Shown here: positions 55,001 through 64,000 of the stretch, piece by piece
How the letters are laid out: every line of letters begins with the position of its first letter
How positions within the stretch are numbered: the first letter of the stretch is position 1
Assembly: GCA_944385945.1 (NCBI GenBank)
Contig: CALWZD010000079.1
Span: 1-64,000, forward strand
From: an uncultured Anaerofilum sp.
Lineage (GTDB): Bacteria; Bacillota; Clostridia; Oscillospirales; Ruminococcaceae
Direction of reading: 5' to 3'
DNA length: 64,000 nt
Made by a program: the position numbers and the translations under genes
Notes under the pieces: model-generated
What the model was told of the DNA's origin: nothing
Databases searched by the model: none
What the model saw: the letters and a program-made list of their open reading frames with translations, nothing else

Positions 55001-55226
55001 CCCCAACATTCTCAACTTGTTGGAAAGCGGCAGAGTGGACTATGTGCTGTCCACCTCCTCCAAGGGCCGTCTGCCCAGCTTGGACAGCGTAAAACTGCGC
55101 CGCAAAGCGGTAGAATTGTCGATCCCCTGTCTGACAGCGATCGACACCGCAAACGTTCTGCTGAAGTGCTTGCAGAGCGGACGCACCATTCAGGACGTCG
55201 ACCTCATCGACATTTCCACTTTGTAA
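52020..55226 (+). CDS. carB: Carbamoyl phosphate synthase large subunit CarB
   Basis: CarB makes carbamoyl phosphate from bicarbonate, ammonia and two ATP. At 1068 residues it has full length: N-half with IGSGPIIIGQAAEFDYSG, PAFTMGGTGGGI and EVNPRVSRSSALASK; C-half with FGSGPIRIGQGIEFDYCS, PSYVLGGQNMIIAY and EVNPRSSRTVPYISK. An MGS-like domain at about 930-1068 (YKLYATSGTANWLAKN) is where UMP/ornithine act in other species. It is the last gene of the operon before a strong terminator, starting one base after the carA stop. Confidence 0.97.
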   Translation: MPKDTSIKKVLVIGSGPIIIGQAAEFDYSGTQACRALKSEGIEVVLINSNPATIMTDPEIADRVYVEPLNVEVVKRVIEIEKPDSILPNLGGQTGLNLAMELARSGYLEESGVRLLGAKPDTIDRAEDRQLFKDTMEKLGQPCIPSKVVETLEDALAFAAEIDYPVIVRPAFTMGGTGGGICANEEELREIGTNGLRLSPIHQVLIEKCIAGWKEIEYEVMRDGKGNVITVCNMENFDPVGVHTGDSIVVAPSQTLSDHEYQMLRTAALDIITELGIEGGCNCQFALKPDSFEYAVIEVNPRVSRSSALASKATGYPIAKVAAKIAIGYSLDEIINEVTGETCACFEPALDYVVVKYPKWPFDKFVYAKKDLGTQMMATGEVMAIGTSFEAAMMKAVSSIELGLETLTLPTLAEDSDETIIEKLHNCDSERAFVVYEALKRGISWEVIHDITKIDRWFLAKMQHLADMENAMAKGELTEESYRAAKQYGFMDKTITRLTGKEIPVELHASYKMVDTCAAEFAAKTPYFYSSFDEENEAEEFIRQHPTDRKKVMVFGSGPIRIGQGIEFDYCSVHCVWTLKENGCETILVNNNPETVSTDFDTGDRLYFDPLNPESVAHIIHTEKPWACVVQFGGQTAIKLTKALEKMGVKILGTSADAIDEAEDRERFDALLERCGIPRPAGETIFTCEEALAAAARLGYPVLLRPSYVLGGQNMIIAYNEADVVEYMGIITSHELENPVLVDKYLTGVECEVDAICDGEEFLIPGIMEHIERAGIHSGDSISVYPPQTLAQKIKGVLVDYTGRLAKALKVVGLVNIQYVVHDGKVYVIEVNPRSSRTVPYISKVTGVPVVELAVRCLLGEKLSQMGYGTGLYPTGDICAVKVPVFSFEKLHNVDTQLGPEMKSTGEVLGIGRNFEDAMLKGLIAAGYQMRRPEPEQDKCVLLTVKDADKEELTEIAYQFKQLGYKLYATSGTANWLAKNMIACNEVRKISEEAPNILNLLESGRVDYVLSTSSKGRLPSLDSVKLRRKAVELSIPCLTAIDTANVLLKCLQSGRTIQDVDLIDISTL

Positions 55227-55253
55227 TAGCTGCATCGGCAAATCTTTAAACCA

Positions 55254-55297
55254 ATACTGCCACCCTGCATATCAACTTTGCAGGGTGGCAGTATTTA
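55254..55297 (+). terminator. Intrinsic terminator of the pyrimidine operon
   Basis: ATACTGCCACCCTGCA (55254-55269) pairs perfectly with TGCAGGGTGGCAGTAT (55279-55294), a 16-bp stem followed by a T-rich segment. It lies 28 bp after the carB stop. Confidence 0.9.
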
Positions 55298-55425
55298 TGT
55301 ATGAGAAAAAAACAAATTGTATATATCCCGCAAAAATCAATCATTTTTTGACAAAAACAACTGTCTTTTTTATGATGTTTTTGCCGAAGAATGTGAAAAA
55401 ACCTTTAAAAATTGACGTTTGTCTA

Positions 55426-55454
55426 TTGAAATTTTCCGGTCGTCATCTTATAAT
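55426..55454 (+). promoter_or_regulatory. Sigma-A promoter of the HU-like gene
   Basis: TTGAAA (55426-55431), 17 bases, TATAAT (55449-55454): a good housekeeping promoter 113 bp before the HU-like gene. The rest of the gap from 55298 is AT-rich and otherwise empty. Confidence 0.75.
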
Positions 55455-55567
55455 AGAAACACAGTAATATTTTGTTCACATTTTTGGATATTTATACTGT
55501 ATTCATTCTGTTTGCGGCAATAACAGAATGGGAAAAAGAGAGAATCAAAAATTCGGGAGGATTATGA

Positions 55568-55855
55568 ATGACACGGTCTCAGCTTATCACAAAGGTTTCG
55601 CAGAATGTTGGCCTGCAAGAGGCTCAGGTAGAGCAGGTAATCGACGATGTAGTTGAAAACATCATCACCAGCCTGAAACAAGGCGACAAGGTTACCATCG
55701 CAGGATTTGGTCGGTTTGAGATGCGTACAAGAAAAACCAAAGCCTTCACTAACCCCAAAACCAAGGTGGCTTCTCAGTTGGAGCCCACGGCGATCCCCGG
55801 CTTTAAGGCAAGCGGGATCTTGAAAAGCCGTTTGGGATGCAAAGATTGCGAATGA
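55568..55855 (+). CDS. hup: HU family DNA-binding protein
   Basis: A 95-residue nucleoid protein. It has the helical dimer part (MTRSQLITKVSQNVGL), the beta arms with VTIAGFGRFEMRTRKTKAFT (about 43-62), and a DNA-intercalating Pro region (NPKTKVASQLEPTAIPGFK). The C-terminal end is CKDCE, a Cys-x2-Cys pair that HU proteins usually lack. AGGATT precedes the ATG. It is monocistronic between a promoter and a terminator. Confidence 0.9.
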   Translation: MTRSQLITKVSQNVGLQEAQVEQVIDDVVENIITSLKQGDKVTIAGFGRFEMRTRKTKAFTNPKTKVASQLEPTAIPGFKASGILKSRLGCKDCE

Positions 55856-55858
55856 TCC

Positions 55859-55892
55859 AAAACCCTCAACCAAGTGTTGGGGGTTTTGCTTT
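55859..55892 (+). terminator. Terminator after the HU-like gene
   Basis: AAAACCCTCAAC (55859-55870) pairs with GTTGGGGGTTTT (55876-55887), followed by GCTTTTT. The stem starts 4 bp after the stop codon. Confidence 0.85.
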
Positions 55893-55949
55893 TTGCCCCA
55901 AAATATGATACGATAAAACAAAAATCATCTTTTACACAGGAGAATCTCC

Positions 55950-57122
55950 ATGCAATATCAAGAACTCGACACCCTTTCGGAAATCAAGCAAGCTGTGGAA
56001 AAAATGGGATTCACCACCCTTACCGAAATTCAGGAAAAGGCGATCCCCGTGATGCAAAGCGGAAAAGACATCATTGCAAAAGCCCCCACTGGCACCGGAA
56101 AGACCTGTGCTTTCGGCATCCCTGTCATCGAACGCATCGACCGTACCCACAAGCAGCCGCAAGCTGTCATCCTTGCGCCTACCCGTGAACTTGCCCAGCA
56201 AATTGCGCAAGAACTGCGTGCGTTGGCACAATTTTTGGACGGTGTGTCTGTCGTTTGCGTATATGGCGGTGCCGATATGCAGCGTCAACAGCAAAAACTG
56301 CGCCGTGGATGCCAAATCATCGTGGCTACTCCCGGACGTCTTGCCGACCACATCAAACATAAAAATGTTTCACTTGCCTATGTACAAACCATCGTACTGG
56401 ACGAAGCAGACGAAATGCTTGGAATGGGCTTTTACAAAGACGTTGTAAAGCTCATCGAGCAAATGAAAAACCGCAAGCAACTTGCCATGTTCAGTGCCAC
56501 CATCAGTCGGGAAGTGATGGACATCGGCTGGCTTTATCAGCGGGACGCTGAGGAGATCACTGTACAGCCTAAACAGCAAAGCAAACCGAAAATCCTGCAA
56601 TATCAACTGCACACCACCGGACGCAACAAGCTTGCCGACCTGACCGACCTCATCACCAAGAAGCAGTATCAAAAGGTGATGGTGTTTTGCAACACCAAAT
56701 TTACAACGACCATCCTTACCAACCAGCTTATCCGCTGTGGGTTTGAAGCAGATTGTTTGCACGGCGATTTATCCCAAAAAGAACGCAACAAAATTTTAGA
56801 CACCTTCCGTGAAAACAAGCTGAAAATTTTGGTTGCGACCGACGTTGCAGCACGTGGGTTGGACATCGACCAACTGGAAGCGGTGTTCAATTACGACGTT
56901 CCCACCAACAACGAAAACTATACCCACCGCATTGGGCGCACCGGTCGGGCAGGAAAAGAGGGCGAAGCTTATCTGCTGTATGCCGACGAAGACCAAAAAC
57001 GGATGGAAGAAATGCTGCGCCTTACCCGCAACACCGCCATCCCGATTTTTTGGAATGAAGCAGGAGAACTGGAACAGGGAGAAGTGAAGAAAAACGACTT
57101 CCAGATTCGTCAATACTTTTAA
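55950..57122 (+). CDS. DEAD-box RNA helicase
   Basis: A 390-residue ATP-dependent RNA helicase of the core type. Motifs are in order: Q-motif (GFTTLTEIQEKAIP), Walker A APTGTGKTC, PTRELAQQI, TPGRL, DEAD in VLDEADEML (about 150), SAT, DVAARGLDID and HRIGRTGRAG. It lacks a long C-terminal RNA-binding extension such as that of DbpA or the basic tails of CshA. A role in cold adaptation, ribosome assembly or mRNA decay is possible. It is monocistronic, ending before a terminator. Confidence 0.93.
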   Translation: MQYQELDTLSEIKQAVEKMGFTTLTEIQEKAIPVMQSGKDIIAKAPTGTGKTCAFGIPVIERIDRTHKQPQAVILAPTRELAQQIAQELRALAQFLDGVSVVCVYGGADMQRQQQKLRRGCQIIVATPGRLADHIKHKNVSLAYVQTIVLDEADEMLGMGFYKDVVKLIEQMKNRKQLAMFSATISREVMDIGWLYQRDAEEITVQPKQQSKPKILQYQLHTTGRNKLADLTDLITKKQYQKVMVFCNTKFTTTILTNQLIRCGFEADCLHGDLSQKERNKILDTFRENKLKILVATDVAARGLDIDQLEAVFNYDVPTNNENYTHRIGRTGRAGKEGEAYLLYADEDQKRMEEMLRLTRNTAIPIFWNEAGELEQGEVKKNDFQIRQYF

Positions 57123-57124
57123 AT

Positions 57125-57191
57125 AAAAAGCAGCAGGGGGATCGGACGCATCCAAGTTAACGGATGCTTACCGATCCCCCTGCCGCTTTTT
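57125..57191. terminator. Large bidirectional terminator after the helicase gene
   Basis: GCAGGGGGATCGG (57133-57145) pairs with CCGATCCCCCTGC (57171-57183), extended by AAAAAGC/GCTTTTT outside and GCATCC/GGATGC inside. It serves the helicase gene and the convergent oxidoreductase gene. Confidence 0.9.
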
Positions 57192-57216
57192 GTAACAAAA
57201 CAGGTAAAGTTTTCGT

Positions 57217-57266
57217 CCACCTTTTTCAAAAGGTGGGGTTTTGGGACGCCTTTTCTCAAAAGGCGT
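57217..57266. repeat. Pair of REP-like palindromes
   Basis: Two palindromes with matching apices lie in tandem: CCACCTTTT-TC-AAAAGGTGG (57217-57236) and ACGCCTTTT-CTC-AAAAGGCGT (57246-57266). They are separated by GGTTTTGGG. Such paired hairpins resemble the dispersed intergenic palindromes common in Clostridia. Only one copy of the pair is seen in this window. They may also contribute to termination of the convergent oxidoreductase gene. Confidence 0.5.
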
Positions 57267-57274
57267 AGCCTTAT

Positions 57275-58453
57275 TTACTTCTTAATTTTTGTCTGAGAAC
57301 CGTAAGTATTGGTGGTGTCGAAAGTGATGTCCAGATCCTCTTTCATCTTGGAGGTAGCACGGCGCTTATCCAACTCTGCCAGATACAGATCCTCGTCGAA
57401 AGGAATCTCCACAGCATGATCCAACCAGCTGGACAGATGCATTGCGTTGGACAAAGTCAAACCACGAATGCCTTCCTTACCCTCTGCAACCAGAGGAGTA
57501 CCATGCAGAATGCGACCTGCAAATGCGTTCAGCACACCAATGTGCTGCTCGTTGTAACCGTCGGTTTCTACCTCGATCTCGGTGCATTCGGGCTTGTCAA
57601 AGCCACCTTTTGCTTCTTTGCACCAAACACGCTCGTTCTGGGACAGCTTGTAAAGGGTCAGCTTGTCGTTTTCACAAACCAGCTTGCCCATTTCCATATC
57701 AACTTCAAAACGGTTGGTGCCGGGGGCGTCACCGGTAGAAGTGATAAACACACCGGTCGCTCCGTTGGGGTACTCGAGGTATGCAGTCACGTCGTCCTCA
57801 ACCTCGATGTCGTGCCATTTTCCGATATGGCAGAATGCGTGTACCTTACTGGGCAGACCACAGATCCATTGCAGCAGGTCTAGCTGATGGGGACACTGGT
57901 TCAGCAGAACACCGCCGCCTTCGCCTGCCCAAGTTGCACGCCATGCACCGGAATCGTAGTAGATCTGGGTACGGTACCAGTCGGTGATGATCCAGTTTAC
58001 ACGCTTGATCGCACCCAGTTCGCCACCGGTTACCAATTCGTGCATTTTGCGATACAGGCAGTTGGTACGCTGGTTGAACATCATGCCAAATACACAACCA
58101 CTTTTTTCCGCTGCTTCGTTCATTTCACGCACAGCCTTGGTGTATACACCGGCAGGCTTTTCGCACATGACGTGTACGTTATGCTCGAATGCTTCGATCG
58201 CCAAAGTGGGATGCTGATAGTGCGGTGTTGCGATGAGCACAGCATCGCACAGACCGCTGGCGATCAGGTCGGAACCTTCTTCGAAAATCTTTACCGATTC
58301 GGGCAGGTTTTCTTTTGCCCATGTGCGACGGCTTTCTTTGCGGTCTGCTACGGCTGTTACCTCGATCTCGGGCAGCGAGCCTTTTACATAGTTGCTGAGG
58401 TGTCCGGTACCCATGTTGCCTACACCAATTACGCCAAGTCGTAATTTTGCCAT
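57275..58453 (-). CDS. Gfo/Idh/MocA family NAD(P)-dependent oxidoreductase
   Basis: The 392-residue protein has an N-terminal Rossmann fold (LRLGVIGVGNMGTGHLSNYV, about 3-22), the family catalytic segment VMCEKPAGVYTKAV with Glu-Lys-Pro at about 95-97, and a C-terminal alpha/beta domain with WRATWAGEGGGVLLNQCPHQ (GGG..DQ/NQ..H motif). Members oxidise or reduce sugars, inositols and related compounds; the substrate is not readable here. I start at the ATG at 58453, with GGAGG eight bases upstream, not the longer frame to 58531. No neighbouring sugar genes help. Confidence 0.92.
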   Translation of the reverse strand: MAKLRLGVIGVGNMGTGHLSNYVKGSLPEIEVTAVADRKESRRTWAKENLPESVKIFEEGSDLIASGLCDAVLIATPHYQHPTLAIEAFEHNVHVMCEKPAGVYTKAVREMNEAAEKSGCVFGMMFNQRTNCLYRKMHELVTGGELGAIKRVNWIITDWYRTQIYYDSGAWRATWAGEGGGVLLNQCPHQLDLLQWICGLPSKVHAFCHIGKWHDIEVEDDVTAYLEYPNGATGVFITSTGDAPGTNRFEVDMEMGKLVCENDKLTLYKLSQNERVWCKEAKGGFDKPECTEIEVETDGYNEQHIGVLNAFAGRILHGTPLVAEGKEGIRGLTLSNAMHLSSWLDHAVEIPFDEDLYLAELDKRRATSKMKEDLDITFDTTNTYGSQTKIKK

Positions 58454-59048
58454 TGTCGTATCCTCCATTATGTCGGTCGATGATCGCTTTGCAGCGCAAA
58501 GCTTCTTTGAGCTTATTATACCGCAAAGCAAAAGAAAGTACAGTATCTTTTATCACTTTCCGCAAAAAACGAACAGTTTTGGGGGATATTTTCCGCAATA
58601 TGTGTAATGTAATACAGCAGTGAAACGATTTTGTTAAAAAAAGGTTTTATAATTTATCTCTATTTTCGTAACAATTTTCTGTTATGATTTGTCCATTCCA
58701 AATGCAAGGCAAAAAACAACGAACAATCGAATTTTTAGGATATGATTTTTTGTTTTTATTTTGCGAACAAATTGTTTCCTTGGTTTGGTCAGGGATTTTT
58801 GTGTACAACCGTTTTGGGCGGGTCGCTTTTGGGGTGTTGAATCAAAAATATTGTTTTTCCACAAAAAACTACTGTATTTGAAAATAGTTTTATCACTTTT
58901 CATTAACTATACAGATAGAATTTCCTTTTTAAAATAATATTTTTTTAGTTTTAATTAAAAAAATTTTCCAAAAGTATCTGTTTTATTTTATTACAATTTT
59001 TCTTTCTGTGAGAATAATAACAATTTTGTAATATTTTCGTGAAAACGA
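58454..59048. other. AT-rich gap after the oxidoreductase gene
   Basis: Nothing certain is coded here. The sequence is very AT-rich (long T and A runs). A palindrome AAAACTA/TAGTTTT lies near 58867-58892. A 65-codon frame at 58684-58881 has no ribosome site, strange composition and no recognisable pattern, so I do not call it. Confidence 0.5.
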
Positions 59049-59078
59049 TTGTATTTTTCTTGTGGATTGCGTTATAAT
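59049..59078 (+). promoter_or_regulatory. Promoter without an obvious coding gene downstream
   Basis: TTGTAT (59049-59054), 18 bases, TATAAT (59073-59078). It faces away from the oxidoreductase gene and toward the 3' end of the ATP synthase operon; the next + strand coding gene is outside the window. It is the likely promoter of a small RNA. Confidence 0.6.
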
Positions 59079-59084
59079 ATACGT

Positions 59085-59232
59085 ACAGGGACATATTTTG
59101 ACCCCATCATAGCCCTATTTCAATTTGTCGGGCTATGGATTATTAACTTTGCTTACCTCTCATATTTGATTCCTCATAAACCTTAAGGCAAGCGGCTCTT
59201 TCCCCTTTTGGGAAGGAGCTGTTTGTCGTTTA
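59085..59232 (+). ncRNA. Candidate small non-coding RNA
   Basis: A transcript from the promoter at 59049 would hold a stem CATAGCCC/GGGCTATG (59108-59137), an unpaired middle, and a final stem AAGCGGCTCTTTCCC/GGGAAGGAGCTGTTT (about 59190-59224) followed by a T-rich tail. A second terminator follows at 59263. No ORF with a ribosome site fits. Size (about 150 bases) and layout are those of a stable RNA. I considered 6S RNA but could not match its features. Confidence 0.45.
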
Positions 59233-59262
59233 GCGAAAGAACAAACTTTCAGCAACAAAAAT

Positions 59263-59301
59263 GCCAGCCCTTGTGTAGTTGTACACAAAGGCTGGCTTTT
59301 T
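59263..59301. terminator. Bidirectional terminator at the end of the ATP synthase operon
   Basis: GCCAGCC (59263-59269) and TTGTGT pair with ACACAA and GGCTGGC (59290-59296), with A and T runs outside. It lies 25 bp past the atpC stop on the - strand. Confidence 0.88.
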
Positions 59302-59324
59302 GGTTTTATGATTACGACACGGAT

Positions 59325-61147
<1,823 letters not shown>

Positions 61148-61197
61148 TTATAACGGCGCATTGGCGTTTGGGCATATCCGCCCAAACGCATCGCCTT

Positions 61198-62049
61198 TTA
61201 TTGTTCGGCTCCCGCCACGATCTCGGTGATCTCCTGCGTGATGGCACCCTGACGGGCACGGTTGTAGCGCAGGCTCAGATCGTCGATCATCTCGCCGGCA
61301 TTTTTGCTTGCGGCATCCATCGCAGTGCGACGGGCACCCAGCTCGCTGGCGACCGATTCGGACACACCGCCCCATACCATACCTGCCAGATATTCCGGCA
61401 CGATGGCATCGAATACAGCTTCGGGGCCCGGCTCGTACAGGCGCAGTTTGCGCTTGCCGGTCTTTTCTGCTTCGGCGTTGTACTCCAGCGGAAGCATTCC
61501 CAGAACAGTGGGTGTCTGGGTAAGCATGGAAACAAAATTGGTGTATACCAGATACAGCTCGTCGAACTCGCCTTTCAAGAATGCCTGCGAAAGCAGTTTG
61601 GCGATCTCGAAGCAACTGCCTACGTCTACTTCAGCCACTTCGGCAAAGTCTTTGCTTAACAGCTCGATGCCACGGCGTTCGTAGTATTCCACTGCTTTTT
61701 TGCCCAACGGCAACACACATACATTTTTTCCCTGCATATGGGCTGCTGCTGCTTTGAACAGGTTGGCATTGTAGCCACCTGCCAAACCACGGTCGCCGGC
61801 GATAACGACATAGCAAGTACGTTTCACCTCACGACGGCGGATGTAGGGCGAATCAAAGTCCTGTGTGGAATAGGCAATGTCTGCCAACGTTTGATAAAGT
61901 ACCTCGAAATAGGGGCGGCTGCGCTCGACACGCAGCTTTGCACCTCGAAGTTTGGAGGATGCCACCAGCTCCATCGCTTTGGTGATCTGCATGGTGCTTT
62001 CTACGCTTTTGATGCGCAGCTTGATGTCCTTCATGGAAGCTCCAGCCAT
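61198..62049 (-). CDS. atpG: F1 ATP synthase gamma subunit AtpG
   Basis: Gamma is the rotating shaft. The 283-residue product has the N-terminal helix MKDIKLRIKSVESTMQITKA (about 6-25), the GDRGLAGGYNANLF segment (about 84-97) and the C-terminal helix AMDAASKNAGEMIDDLSLRY. Order and direction fit the operon. Confidence 0.96.
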   Translation of the reverse strand: MAGASMKDIKLRIKSVESTMQITKAMELVASSKLRGAKLRVERSRPYFEVLYQTLADIAYSTQDFDSPYIRRREVKRTCYVVIAGDRGLAGGYNANLFKAAAAHMQGKNVCVLPLGKKAVEYYERRGIELLSKDFAEVAEVDVGSCFEIAKLLSQAFLKGEFDELYLVYTNFVSMLTQTPTVLGMLPLEYNAEAEKTGKRKLRLYEPGPEAVFDAIVPEYLAGMVWGGVSESVASELGARRTAMDAASKNAGEMIDDLSLRYNRARQGAITQEITEIVAGAEQ

Positions 62050-62067
62050 GCGTGTTCCCCTCCTTCT

Positions 62068-63724
<1,657 letters not shown>

Positions 63725-64000
63725 TTACATCATCAGGTTCGACAAACGGCTTTGCAGCGTTGCCAGACGTCCCTGTACGGTGCCGTCCAACTGCTTGCCT
63801 TCCATTTCCAGACGGATACCGCCCAGAACGGTGCTGTCCACCTTGTTTTTCAGGCGCACGGTCTTGCCGGTCGCCTGCTGCAAACGCTCGCACAATGCCT
63901 GCATCTGTGCATCGGTCAGGGGCAGTGCCGAAACAGCAACTGCCTGTGTGATGCCATGCTGTGCATCGTAGCGGGCACGGAACTCGGCTGTACAGCCGGA
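63725..64000 (-). CDS. atpH: F1 ATP synthase delta subunit AtpH (partial, N-terminus outside window)
   Basis: An open frame of 91 codons enters from the right edge and ends with TAA at 63725. It contains the C-terminal half of delta/OSCP: FRARYDAQHGITQAVAVSAL, PLTDAQMQALCERLQQATGK, then DSTVLGGIRLEMEGKQLDGT and VQGRLATLQSRL. This tail joins the stator stalk to F1. The N-terminal part and the Fo genes would lie beyond base 64000. Confidence 0.92.
   Translation of the reverse strand, partial: SGCTAEFRARYDAQHGITQAVAVSALPLTDAQMQALCERLQQATGKTVRLKNKVDSTVLGGIRLEMEGKQLDGTVQGRLATLQSRLSNLMM

Noticed and set aside
51984..55241. 1085-codon open frame on the - strand opposite carB
   Set aside because: The same shadow effect over a fully conserved carB; no plausible start, domain or neighbouring gene supports it.
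58684..58881. 65-codon + strand ORF in the AT-rich gap
   Set aside because: No ribosome site, low complexity and Phe-rich product, with no link to a promoter or family.

Overview
The window is a stretch of chromosome from a motile, low-to-mid GC, Gram-positive anaerobe of the class Clostridia. The signs are strong AGGAGG ribosome sites, frequent TTG/GTG starts, a CheC/CheD/FliY chemotaxis layout, class 1B dihydroorotate dehydrogenase with PyrK, type III pantothenate kinase and an ECF S component. An Oscillospiraceae/Ruminococcaceae-like gut lineage is my inference; no rRNA or tRNA gene is present to fix it.

Region 1 (about 0.2-9.1 kb, + strand) holds an unrecognised chaperone-like gene, fliD, fliS, flgB, flgC, then cheW and two paralogous chemoreceptor genes, closed by an intrinsic terminator. 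Region 2 (9.4-33.4 kb, + strand) starts with a consensus sigma-A promoter and a long structured leader. It runs as one very long operon: fliE-fliF-fliG-fliH-fliI-fliJ-fliK-flgD-(TIGR02530-like)-flgE-flbD-motA-motB-fliM-fliY-cheY-fliO-fliP-fliQ-fliR-flhB-flhA-fliA-flgF-flgG-cheC-cheD. It encodes rod, hook, C-ring, export gate, stator, the flagellar sigma factor and the adaptation proteins. fliL, flhF and flhG are not at their usual places. Region 3 (33.5-36.6 kb, - strand) has a degenerate EAL-HDOD protein, an FlhB C-domain paralogue and a large unknown protein. Region 4 (36.9-42.0 kb, + strand) is cheA-cheW-cheR-cheB-yjfB.

Region 5 (42.0-45.0 kb) is a coenzyme A module: coaX and an ECF S component (probably for pantothenate) diverge from coaBC. 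Region 6 (45.06-55.2 kb, + strand) encodes the whole of de novo UMP synthesis: pyrB-pyrC-pyrF-pyrK-pyrD-pyrE-carA-carB. Its leader looks like the enterobacterial pyrBI attenuator: a consensus promoter, a 28-codon leader ORF, a pause-type hairpin, a U-rich tract, and an intrinsic terminator that begins inside the leader stop codon. PyrB itself carries a C-terminal four-cysteine tail resembling the zinc domain of PyrI. These two linked features are the most interesting finds in the window.

Region 7 (55.4-58.5 kb) contains an HU-like protein, a DEAD-box RNA helicase and a convergent Gfo/Idh/MocA oxidoreductase. An AT-rich 0.8 kb gap follows, with a candidate small RNA that has its own promoter and terminators. 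Region 8 (59.3-64.0 kb, - strand) is the F1 part of an ATP synthase operon, atpH (cut by the window edge)-atpA-atpG-atpD-atpC.
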